From Zetaproteobacteria bacterium CG1_02_55_237 (lineage in GTDB: Bacteria; Pseudomonadota; Zetaproteobacteria; Mariprofundales; Mariprofundaceae), in NCBI GenBank assembly GCA_001871195.1, contig MNXA01000054.1, positions 1 through 64,000 on the forward strand: a stretch of DNA of 64,000 nt, given 5' to 3'. The notes under the pieces are model-generated. The model was not told the origin of the DNA. It ran no database searches and worked only from the letters and a program-made list of their open reading frames with translations. Shown piece by piece: positions 8,337 through 15,794 of the stretch; positions within the stretch are counted from its first letter, which is position 1; every line of letters begins with the position of its first letter. A program made the translations under genes and the position numbers.

Positions 8337-9521
8337 TTAAATTCTCACCTGTTTGATTCGGCGCGCAAGCTCGGCTGCCTTTTCCGGGCCATCGACAAGG
8401 GCTGCGCGGATAAAGCCCTTTCCCGGATTGGATCCCTGCACATCATCGGCGGACAGGTAGGCTCCGGGAAGAACGGTGATCGCCTGCTGTGCATAGGCGG
8501 CCTTGGCAAAGGCTTCACCATCGGCGACAGGCAGCCAGACGAAGAAGGAGCCGGCCGGCGGTTCACCATCCTCATAGGCTTCAAAAAAAGCGCTTAGGCT
8601 CTGTCGATACACATCCAGATGACGTTGAACATGCGCCTCGTCCGACCATGCGGCGGCAGCTACGTGCTGCAGGGGAATCGGTGTGGCGGGTCCCGTGTAG
8701 GTGCGCAGCTTGGCAAAGCGTGCAATGAGGGCTGCATCGCCGGCAATGAAACCGGAGCGCATGCCGGGCAGGGCCGAGCGTTTGGACAGCGAGTTCATCA
8801 CCAGACAGCGGCTGAAGCCCTTGCGGCCAAGATGTTCGGCTACCTGCAACAGGCCGGTGGGCGGCTGGTGCATATAGATTTCCGAATAGCATTCATCGGA
8901 CACAATGTTGAAATCGAAACGGTCGGCGAGGGCAAACAGATCGCGGTACCAGGCATCCTCGGCAATCCAGCCGGTCGGATTGCTTGGGGAGCAGACATAA
9001 ATAAAGGCCGTGCGCCGCCAGACCTCATCCGGAACGGAAGCAAGTTCAGGTGCAAAGCCGGTTTGCTCTGTGCAGGGCATGAAATAAGGGATGCCTCCGG
9101 CCAGTACGGCACCGCCCAGATAGATCTGGTACATCGGGTTTGGCATCAGCACATATGGCTTTTCAGCAGCATCCGGGTCGACCAGCGCATGCGCTACGGC
9201 AAACAACGCCTCGCGCGTACCGTTGGCGCTGAGCACCTGAGTGTCGGCATCAATCCCACTTAGCCCGTAGCGCTGTGTGAGCCAGTCGCTAACGGCATGG
9301 CGCAGTACGTCTGCCCCCTTGGTGGTCGGGTAGCGTGAGAAACCGGAAAGGTTGCCGTTCAGTGTTTCACCCACAAAGGGCGGTAGCGGCAAGCGCGGCT
9401 CACCTGCACCTGCATCGATATGCGGCAAACCTGACGGTGGTGTAATACCCGTCAGCAGAAACTTCAGGCGCTCAAAGGGATAAGCACCCAGTGTATCCAG
9501 TCGTTGTTGCGGCTGTATCAC
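8337..9521 (-). CDS. dapC: N-succinyl-LL-diaminopimelate aminotransferase
   Basis: Class I PLP aminotransferase for the step after DapD. It has LDTLGAYPFERL at the N-terminus as in DapC proteins, CSPSNPTG in the middle and the PLP lysine in SLSKRSALPGMRSG (about K247). The likely start is the GTG at 9521, which overlaps the stop of the upstream lipoprotein gene as GTGA and gives 394 residues; the ATG at 9563 would place an unrelated leader inside the neighbour. It precedes the LysA-like gene by three bases. DapC versus a close ArgD-like aminotransferase is decided by the N-terminus and the dapD linkage. Confidence 0.92.
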   Translation of the reverse strand: MIQPQQRLDTLGAYPFERLKFLLTGITPPSGLPHIDAGAGEPRLPLPPFVGETLNGNLSGFSRYPTTKGADVLRHAVSDWLTQRYGLSGIDADTQVLSANGTREALFAVAHALVDPDAAEKPYVLMPNPMYQIYLGGAVLAGGIPYFMPCTEQTGFAPELASVPDEVWRRTAFIYVCSPSNPTGWIAEDAWYRDLFALADRFDFNIVSDECYSEIYMHQPPTGLLQVAEHLGRKGFSRCLVMNSLSKRSALPGMRSGFIAGDAALIARFAKLRTYTGPATPIPLQHVAAAAWSDEAHVQRHLDVYRQSLSAFFEAYEDGEPPAGSFFVWLPVADGEAFAKAAYAQQAITVLPGAYLSADDVQGSNPGKGFIRAALVDGPEKAAELARRIKQVRI

Positions 9522-9931
9522 TTGGAAAGGTCGTCGGCACGAGCCCGCATCGGGGCGCTCCATGGGCTGAGGTTGCCGGCAGAATCGACAGCGCGGAGGC
9601 GGAAGGCGAACTCGCGATCATGACTTAAAAGTTTGAAGTTGCGGATCAGCACGATGCCTTTTTTCTTGGGTAGAGGTGGCTGCTCGAAATTCCGCCGCCA
9701 AGGGGTCAGGCAATCGCATACGGAATCGACTTCAGCACGATCTATCTGGTAGCCGACCTGATCGGAACCGCCAAGAATGGTGAACGTCAGTTGCAGCACA
9801 CTTACCTCTTTGGATGATTGCAGATCGACAATGCGCAGCGGTTCGCTGGTATCCGGGTGGGGGAATTCCTTGCGGCCGCAGCCGCCCAGAACGATGAGTG
9901 CGATCAGGCTCCCCAGTAAAATATTACGCAT
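9518..9931 (-). CDS. LptM-like lipoprotein with a C-terminal extension
   Basis: A 137-residue predicted lipoprotein. A hydrophobic signal ends in the lipobox LGGC, and GCGRKEFPHPD right after the cysteine resembles the GCGQKGPLYLP motif of LptM/YifL, the small lipoprotein encoded between argH and lysA in many proteobacteria. Unlike LptM (about 65 residues) it continues about 110 residues, ending in FRLRAVDSAGNLSPWSAP, which looks like the last strands of a fibronectin type III domain. The ATG at 9931 has GGAGG at a good distance; ATG 9934 is just upstream. It overlaps argH at its start and dapC at its end. Confidence 0.75.
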   Translation of the reverse strand: MRNILLGSLIALIVLGGCGRKEFPHPDTSEPLRIVDLQSSKEVSVLQLTFTILGGSDQVGYQIDRAEVDSVCDCLTPWRRNFEQPPLPKKKGIVLIRNFKLLSHDREFAFRLRAVDSAGNLSPWSAPMRARADDLSK

Positions 9932-11315
9932 CATGCGCCTCCAGTTTGTTCTTCCATGCATCGCATTGAGCCCTTACCTGCTCAGGCGCAGTGCCACCGA
10001 TGTGATTGCGCGCAGCCACACAGGCCTCGACGGACAACTTGGCCGTCATGTCTTTCTTCAGTCGGTGGTCGATGGCAGCGCAGGCGGCAGCATCCATTTG
10101 ATGAAGTTCGATATCATGTTCGATACACCATGCCACGCTGCGTCCGACAATCTCATGGGCCTCGCGGAAGGGGATACCTGCGCGTACCAGAGCATCGGCA
10201 AGATCCGTGGCGGTTGAAAAACCGGAGGCTGCGGCATTGCGCATGCGCTCTTTATTCACCTGCATGCCGGGGAGCATGTCGGCGAAGACGCGCAGGCAGC
10301 CTTCGAGCTGGTCAAAGGCATCGAATACCGCGCCCTTGTCTTCCTGCATATCCTTGTTGTAGGCCAGCGGCAGGGCTTTGACTGTGCACAGCATGGCCAC
10401 CAAGCCGCCGATAATGCCGCCCGTCTTGCCGCGCACCAGTTCCGGCATGTCCGGGTTCTTCTTTTGCGGCATGATACTTGAGCCGGTGCAGAAGGCATCG
10501 GGCAGATCGATAAAACGGAACTGCGCGCTCATCCACAGGATGACCTCTTCCGATAACCTTGAAAGGTGCACCGCGCAGATGGAGCAGGCGGCCAGCAGCT
10601 CGAGGACAAAATCACGGTCCGATACAGCATCCAGTGAATTGGCGCAGGGCGCGTCGAAACCCAGTTTTTTTGCCGTGTAGGCGCGGTCTATGGGAAAGGA
10701 GGTGCCGGCCAGTGCGGCTGAACCGAGCGGGCACTGATTCATGCGGGCTCTGGCATCGGCAAAGCGCCCGGAATCGCGGGCCAGCATTTCGACATAAGCC
10801 AGCAGGTGATGCCCGAGGGTGACCGGCTGCGCCGTCTGCAGGTGCGTGAAGCCGGGCATGATGGTATCGGCGTGGCTGCGCGCCAGATTCACCAGCACAC
10901 CTTGCAAGGTGTGAATGCGGACCTGCATTTCATCAACGCGGCGACGCAGGAACAGGCGGGTATCGGTGGTTACCTGATCATTGCGGCTGCGTGCTGTATG
11001 CAGGCGTTTACCTGCATCGCCAATCTTCTCGGTCAGGCGTGCCTCGATATTCATATGCACATCTTCAAGCGCTACGGTGAATGGAATCTCCCCGGCCTCA
11101 ATGGCTTTTTCGATATCGTTCAGGCCTGAAAGAATTTGTTGCACATCATCATCGGAAAGAATGCCTTGCTGGCCGAGCATGCGAGCATGGGCGCGGGATC
11201 CGGCTATGTCCTCGCGGAACATGCGCCCGTCCACATCGATGGATGCGTTGAACTGTTCGACGAATTCATTGGTCGGGGCATTGAAACGACCGCCCCAGAG
11301 CTTGTCCTTGGCCAT
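9924..11315 (-). CDS. argH: Argininosuccinate lyase
   Basis: Splits argininosuccinate into arginine and fumarate. The family signature GSSIMPQKKNPD is present in the C-terminal half, the catalytic histidine region TAQPVTLGHHL is near residue 160, and the N-terminus KLWGGRF is diagnostic. The start opening MAKDKLWGG (463 residues) has GGAGAGG immediately upstream; an ATG 63 bases earlier has no such site. It is the first gene of the minus-strand cluster running argH, lipoprotein, dapC, lysA-like, dapD. Confidence 0.97.
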   Translation of the reverse strand: MAKDKLWGGRFNAPTNEFVEQFNASIDVDGRMFREDIAGSRAHARMLGQQGILSDDDVQQILSGLNDIEKAIEAGEIPFTVALEDVHMNIEARLTEKIGDAGKRLHTARSRNDQVTTDTRLFLRRRVDEMQVRIHTLQGVLVNLARSHADTIMPGFTHLQTAQPVTLGHHLLAYVEMLARDSGRFADARARMNQCPLGSAALAGTSFPIDRAYTAKKLGFDAPCANSLDAVSDRDFVLELLAACSICAVHLSRLSEEVILWMSAQFRFIDLPDAFCTGSSIMPQKKNPDMPELVRGKTGGIIGGLVAMLCTVKALPLAYNKDMQEDKGAVFDAFDQLEGCLRVFADMLPGMQVNKERMRNAAASGFSTATDLADALVRAGIPFREAHEIVGRSVAWCIEHDIELHQMDAAACAAIDHRLKKDMTAKLSVEACVAARNHIGGTAPEQVRAQCDAWKNKLEAHDA

Positions 11316-11557
11316 ATCCTCTCCTGAGTCCGGCTCCTGCCTAAGCAGGCCGCACCACTCTAGCGTTGCATCCGCCAATCGGAAACATGCCAGACCCTGC
11401 CTTATCTATATACCTTTAGAACAAGGCGCGCTCAGCGTTTTTCGTGCCAAACAAATGCTCTGATAGATATTGAGTCGGATTGATGATGTTTATTCATATT
11501 TGCGATGGGCTTGGGGGGCATTTGTGGCTGTTTGAGCACACATTTGAATCGTTCGTC

Positions 11558-11585
11558 TTGAATTAGTTTGATGCTGGAATACACT
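11558..11585 (+). promoter_or_regulatory. Candidate sigma-70 promoter for the outer-membrane protein gene
   Basis: TTGAAT (11558-11563) and TACACT (11580-11585) are 16 bases apart and end 26 bases before the ATG at 11612. A second TTGAAT lies at 11544-11549. The rest of the 296-base gap from argH holds no visible gene. Inferred from consensus match only. Confidence 0.4.
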
Positions 11586-11611
11586 GAGTCAGAGTTTCCA
11601 AGGAGGAATCT

Positions 11612-12235
11612 ATGAAAAAGCAAATTTGTTTAGCGGTAGCCCTGCTGTTGTTAAGTATAGCTCCAGCCACCGTTGCACATGCAAATGATATGGATATTCG
11701 CCCCTATATGGGTGTTGGTATGGGTGCCTTCGGCATTGAATACTCTGATTCTGCCATCAGCCAGAGGAAAACCACATTTGGCGGATTCGTAAAAGGTGGC
11801 GCCGATATCGGTGATTACTTTGGCCTCGAGTTGCGTTTGGGCACGACAACCAAGGCCAGCAAAGATTATGCCGCCGGCACTTTGGGAGCTGCTGCCGGAA
11901 CGTTCAAGGCCAACGCCAGCTATTTCTTTTCCTATTTAGCTAAATTGCAGGTGCCGGCCAGCGATGAGCTTAAGCCTTATGCCCTGATTGGTGGTACCAC
12001 AGCTAATTTCAAGACAACTAACTCTTCCACCGGGCTTTCCTCTTCGAAGGCCAAGACCGGCTTCAGCTATGGCTTCGGCATTGACTACAACCTGGGCAAC
12101 CAGTTCAGTGTCAGTGGCGAGTGGATGCAGTACTGGACCAATGTGAACCTTGGCACCAGCTATGCCCCGGCTCCGGGAACCAATCCCAAGGCCAAGATCT
12201 GGGGTGCCGTTGCTGCACTCGATTATCATTTCTAG
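11612..12235 (+). CDS. Outer-membrane beta-barrel protein
   Basis: A 207-residue secreted protein with a clear Sec signal (MKKQICLAVALLLLSIAP...AHA) followed by alternating amphipathic strands and a terminal aromatic residue (LDYHF), as in small OmpA/OmpX-type porin-like barrels (the broad outer-membrane beta-barrel family). It is a paralogue of the protein at 39173-39739: both share PY.G...GAF near the mature N-terminus, a YFGLELRLG/YLGAELRIG strand, YALIGG and TGFSYGFG/TGYAYGLG. AAGGAGG lies just before the ATG. It is a single-gene unit with its own candidate promoter and terminator. Function is unknown. Confidence 0.85.
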   Translation: MKKQICLAVALLLLSIAPATVAHANDMDIRPYMGVGMGAFGIEYSDSAISQRKTTFGGFVKGGADIGDYFGLELRLGTTTKASKDYAAGTLGAAAGTFKANASYFFSYLAKLQVPASDELKPYALIGGTTANFKTTNSSTGLSSSKAKTGFSYGFGIDYNLGNQFSVSGEWMQYWTNVNLGTSYAPAPGTNPKAKIWGAVAALDYHF

Positions 12236-12275
12236 GAATTAAGCCGCCGACCTGCAGGTGGGTCGAGCATTGATG

Positions 12276-12308
12276 AAAAAAGGGAGAGGCAGCGCCTCTC
12301 CCTTTTTC
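12276..12308. terminator. Rho-independent terminator, possibly bidirectional
   Basis: GGGAGAGGC and GCCTCTCCC pair around a three-base loop, flanked by an A-run before and a T-run after. It sits between the barrel gene ending at 12235 and the convergent flavodoxin gene ending at 12346, so it can serve both. Confidence 0.9.
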
Positions 12309-12345
12309 ATGCGGTTATTTATTCCTTGCTTGCCGGATGCCGGGC

Positions 12346-12888
12346 CTAGTCGAAAAGTCTTTCGGCCACCTCGATCAGGTGGGCGCCATAGGAGCGGGCA
12401 GCTGTCAGTTGGCTATCGCTGATCCCCGCAGGCATGCCTTCATGGTTGCCGCTGCGTGCGTAGGCACCCCAGTGCAGGCCTCCTTCGGCATAACCCAGTG
12501 TGCTCTTGGGAAAGCCGACCACCAGCATGCCGTGCTCAAGAAAATTAGCATGCAGGCCGGCCATGGTAAGTTCGGCCCCACCGCCTGCACCGCCAAAACC
12601 ACCACCGCTAACAAACACGCCGCCAACCTTGCCTTGCAGAGCATTTTCCATCCACAGACTGGCCGACTCATCGATCAATTTTTTCATCTGCCAGGCCATG
12701 GACCCCATATGTACCGGTGTGCCGAAGACGATGACATCTGCGCCAAGCAGGTCATTGGGGGCTGTGTTGCCTGCCTGCTTCAGCTCAATCTGCGTCTCGG
12801 GGACAGACGAGCGCATGCCGGCCGCGATGGCCTTGGCCATTTTTTCGGTGCTGCCGTAGTCGGAGTGGTAGGCAATCAGCACCTTCAT
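12346..12888 (-). CDS. Flavodoxin-family protein, WrbA/NQO type
   Basis: A 180-residue flavodoxin-fold protein. The FMN phosphate loop is YHSDYGSTEKMA at residues 7-18, followed by FGTPVHMGSMAWQMK and a glycine-rich SGGGFGGAGGGAE loop, as in WrbA-like NAD(P)H:quinone oxidoreductases that reduce quinones by two electrons. It is shorter than E. coli WrbA (198), so exact WrbA orthology is not claimed. It abuts the yqgE gene and is probably the last gene of the surA-pdxA-yqgE cluster. Confidence 0.85.
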   Translation of the reverse strand: MKVLIAYHSDYGSTEKMAKAIAAGMRSSVPETQIELKQAGNTAPNDLLGADVIVFGTPVHMGSMAWQMKKLIDESASLWMENALQGKVGGVFVSGGGFGGAGGGAELTMAGLHANFLEHGMLVVGFPKSTLGYAEGGLHWGAYARSGNHEGMPAGISDSQLTAARSYGAHLIEVAERLFD

Positions 12889-13442
12889 CAGGCGTGGCCC
12901 ACCTGACTGGAGAGTTGCGCTTTGTTCACACCCATGGCCTGTGCGCCAAGCGTCCAGCGCTGTTCAATCGGGGTGTGAAACACCAGATGCGCATCGGCCG
13001 GCGTTATCAGCCAGTCGTTGCGATTGATTTCCTCTTCAAGCTGGCCTGCTTCCCAGCCGGCGTAACCAAGCAGCAGCATGAAATGTTCGGGGCCCTCGCC
13101 GCGTGCAATTTCTTCGAGCACATCGCGTGAGGTGGTCAGGTGAATCTCCGGCGTGACGCACAGCGTTGAGTCGTAGACCTGCCAGCTGTCATGCAACACG
13201 AAACCACGAAATGGCTCCACCGGGCCGCCCTCGAAGGTGGGTTGGTCCGGGTGTCTGATGCCCTGAAGATGCATATCGTCGAGCACGGCGCTGACGCTGA
13301 TATTCTGCGGGCGGTTGATAATAAGCCCCATGCTGCCCTCTGCATCGTGGTGGCAGAGCAGCACAACGGAGTCGAAAAAATTCGCATCCAGTAACGATGG
13401 CATGGCCAGCAGAAGATTGCCGGTCAACTCATTGAGATGCAT
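12888..13442 (-). CDS. YqgE/AlgH family protein
   Basis: A 184-residue UPF0301 protein. Family hallmarks are an N-terminus with LTGNLLLAMPSL, VVLLCHHDAEGSMGLIINRP, the FEGGPV motif and LLLGYAGWEAGQLEEEI. AlgH was named for alginate regulation in Pseudomonas, but the biochemical role is unknown. Its start overlaps pdxA by 14 bases, suggesting coupled translation. Confidence 0.93.
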   Translation of the reverse strand: MHLNELTGNLLLAMPSLLDANFFDSVVLLCHHDAEGSMGLIINRPQNISVSAVLDDMHLQGIRHPDQPTFEGGPVEPFRGFVLHDSWQVYDSTLCVTPEIHLTTSRDVLEEIARGEGPEHFMLLLGYAGWEAGQLEEEINRNDWLITPADAHLVFHTPIEQRWTLGAQAMGVNKAQLSSQVGHA

Positions 13443-14433
13443 GCATACTCCTTTGGCTCATCGACTTTGCTGCTTCGATGGCCGCAACAAGGCTACTGTA
13501 GGACACTTTTCCACTACCTGCACGATCCAGTGCGGTACCGTGATCCACACTGGTGCGGATAAAGGGCAAGCCAAGTGTGATGTTAACTGCTTCTCCGAAG
13601 CTGAGTGCCTTGATGGGGATAAGGCCCTGATCGTGATAGCAGCAAACGACTGCATCGAAGGAGGTGCGCATGGCAGGTGAAAACAGGGTGTCGGCAGGCA
13701 GCGGCAGCGTGACATCGATGCCTTCCCGGCGCGCCTGTTCGACTGCCGGTGCCAATATGTCTATTTCCTCTTTGCCGAAATGCCCTGCCTCTCCGGCGTG
13801 CGGATTGAGGCCACACATCGCGATACGTGGCGTATCGATGGCAAATCTCTCATGCAGATCGTGATGCACGATGCGCAGACATTGCAGGGTCTGCTGCACC
13901 GATAATGCAGCGGGGACATCGGCGATGGCCAGATGTGTGGTCAGCAGGGCCACGCGCAAGGCATCACTGGCCAGCATCATCACGAAAGGTGAATCACCGG
14001 CCAGGTGAGCGAGAAATTCGGTATGGCCTGGAAAGCTGAAGCCGGCGTCGCGCAGTACGGCCTTTTCAATGGGGCCGGTCACCATGGCGCCGGCGCGTTG
14101 TTGCATGCAGGTCTCTGCAGCAATGCGGATGCATGCGATGACTGCCGCCGCAGTATGCGCCGCCGTTGCCCCCGCCGTAACCGGTCCGGTGATGCTCTCG
14201 GCAGGGAGCGGGTTCCAGCAGTTCAGAACATCGTGCGAAGCCTGAGGTGAGGCAACCTCGCGCAAGGGAAGGCGCAATCCCAGCTGTTGGCAGCGCTTTT
14301 CCAGCCAAGCTGCCGGAGCACAGATACAGGTGCCGCGCAGCAGGTCGGGATCAGCAGCCCATGCCAGCGCTATACAGTCAGGGCCAATGCCTGCCGGCTC
14401 ACCAGCAGTAATCAGGATGGGCAGGGAGGCCAA
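13429..14433 (-). CDS. pdxA: 4-hydroxythreonine-4-phosphate dehydrogenase
   Basis: NAD-dependent oxidation of 4-phosphohydroxy-threonine in pyridoxal 5'-phosphate synthesis. Opens with ITAGEPAGIGPD, has the metal-ligand motif GHTEFLAHL (about 136-144), CGLNPHAGEAGHFG and CYHDQGLIPIKAL with the other conserved histidines, and ends DHGTALDRAGSGK. Length 334 is normal. It follows surA by three bases, as surA-pdxA do in E. coli. Confidence 0.96.
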   Translation of the reverse strand: MASLPILITAGEPAGIGPDCIALAWAADPDLLRGTCICAPAAWLEKRCQQLGLRLPLREVASPQASHDVLNCWNPLPAESITGPVTAGATAAHTAAAVIACIRIAAETCMQQRAGAMVTGPIEKAVLRDAGFSFPGHTEFLAHLAGDSPFVMMLASDALRVALLTTHLAIADVPAALSVQQTLQCLRIVHHDLHERFAIDTPRIAMCGLNPHAGEAGHFGKEEIDILAPAVEQARREGIDVTLPLPADTLFSPAMRTSFDAVVCCYHDQGLIPIKALSFGEAVNITLGLPFIRTSVDHGTALDRAGSGKVSYSSLVAAIEAAKSMSQRSMHASQ

Positions 14434-14436
14434 AGT

Positions 14437-15783
14437 TTACCGGCAGACCCTGTGCTCAATCCTTGCCTTGGCTTTAAGGCCGGACAACCAGCGTGGCAAC
14501 TGGTCCTGCATTTCGAGATTGAGCAGAATATTCTGAATCTCGTCGTGGTGTGCTTCAAATGAGTCCGGTTCGATATGGCGCTTTTCGACGACCCGGATGA
14601 TATGCAGACCAAAGCGCGATTGAACGATGCCGCTTGTCTGGCCTGGTTCAAGCGCGAAGGCCACCGCTTCAAACTCGGGCAGCATGGCACCATGTTTGAA
14701 CCATCCGAGATCTCCGCCCTTGGGGCCACTGGGGCCTTGCGACACCTCTTTGGCGCGGGAGGCGAATTTTTCATCCGAAACACCCTGCATGGACGTAGCA
14801 ATCTGCTCTGCACGCTGGCGCACCTTGGCCTGTTCAGCTTCGGTCATGCTGTCGGACAGCTTCAGCAAAATGTGTCGGGCATGCACCTCATCGTAGGCTT
14901 CAGCCATTTTGTTGGGCTCTTTCATACGCTCATTGGTGACATTGAAAAGATGCAGCCCTCCGGGGGAACGAATGGTTTGAGATAGTTCTCCTACCTTAAG
15001 GGAAAACACCGAGGCAAAACGCGGTGGCAGCGCTCCAGGAAGGACCCAGCCGAGGCTGCCACCCTGTGCGCCTTCGGGAGAGGCTGAGTTCAGCTCTGCG
15101 ATACGGGCAAAACTGGTGCCATCCAGAATGCGTTGCCGCCATTGATCCATTTGCCGGTACGCCGCGGCTACATCTTCAGGAGTAGGGTCCATGGGCAGGG
15201 CAAGGAATATCTGAGATATCTCAAGTTCACGCTGCGGTGCCGGATTGGCGATATATTTGCGGTAGTACTCGCGCATGGCCTCTTCACTGATCTGCAAGCG
15301 CGATCGTACCGCTATATTGCCCAATTTTCCGGTCAACAGCCGCTCGCGCAGGGTTTCCTTGTAGTTGTCGACATCCATCCCCTGTGACCTGAGAATCTCC
15401 TCCAGTTGACCGGCAGGAATGCCGTTTTGAGCCTCGACATTTGCCATGGCCTGATCCAGTTCCTCATCGCTGACCGAGATTTCCAGGTTGACTGCTTCCT
15501 GCTGTTGCACAAGTAGAAGGATGCTTTTGTCCATTGCGCGGGCAAAAAGCTGTTGCTCATCAGGGATTTGTTTCATGCCGGCATCGACCAGCTGTTTGCG
15601 CAGCTCGATGGCGTCCTGTTGAACCTGATAACAGGCAATGGCCTCTCCGTTGACGATGGCGGCAATGCCGTCCATTACCTCGGTCGTGGCCGTAGCCGGG
15701 CCAGGTTGGCAGATAAGAATCGCTGCCATGAATAAAAAACGAGGTATGATGTTAAGCAATGCGGTTTCTCCATGGGAAAACAT
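14437..15783 (-). CDS. surA: Periplasmic chaperone / peptidyl-prolyl isomerase SurA
   Basis: Delivers outer-membrane barrel proteins such as LptD to the Bam complex. It has a signal peptide ending GPATA, an N-terminal SurA chaperone domain with the MDGIAAIVNGE opening, and two parvulin domains (about residues 180-280 and 300-400; the second contains HARHILLK, GGDLGWF and FGLHIIRV). ATG 15783 has no ribosome-binding site; TTG 15759, with GGAGA about nine bases upstream, also gives a clean signal peptide and may be the true start. It lies 11 bases after lptD, the classical lptD-surA-pdxA order. Confidence 0.94.
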   Translation of the reverse strand: MFSHGETALLNIIPRFLFMAAILICQPGPATATTEVMDGIAAIVNGEAIACYQVQQDAIELRKQLVDAGMKQIPDEQQLFARAMDKSILLLVQQQEAVNLEISVSDEELDQAMANVEAQNGIPAGQLEEILRSQGMDVDNYKETLRERLLTGKLGNIAVRSRLQISEEAMREYYRKYIANPAPQRELEISQIFLALPMDPTPEDVAAAYRQMDQWRQRILDGTSFARIAELNSASPEGAQGGSLGWVLPGALPPRFASVFSLKVGELSQTIRSPGGLHLFNVTNERMKEPNKMAEAYDEVHARHILLKLSDSMTEAEQAKVRQRAEQIATSMQGVSDEKFASRAKEVSQGPSGPKGGDLGWFKHGAMLPEFEAVAFALEPGQTSGIVQSRFGLHIIRVVEKRHIEPDSFEAHHDEIQNILLNLEMQDQLPRWLSGLKAKARIEHRVCR

Positions 15784-15794
15784 AATGATTATTT

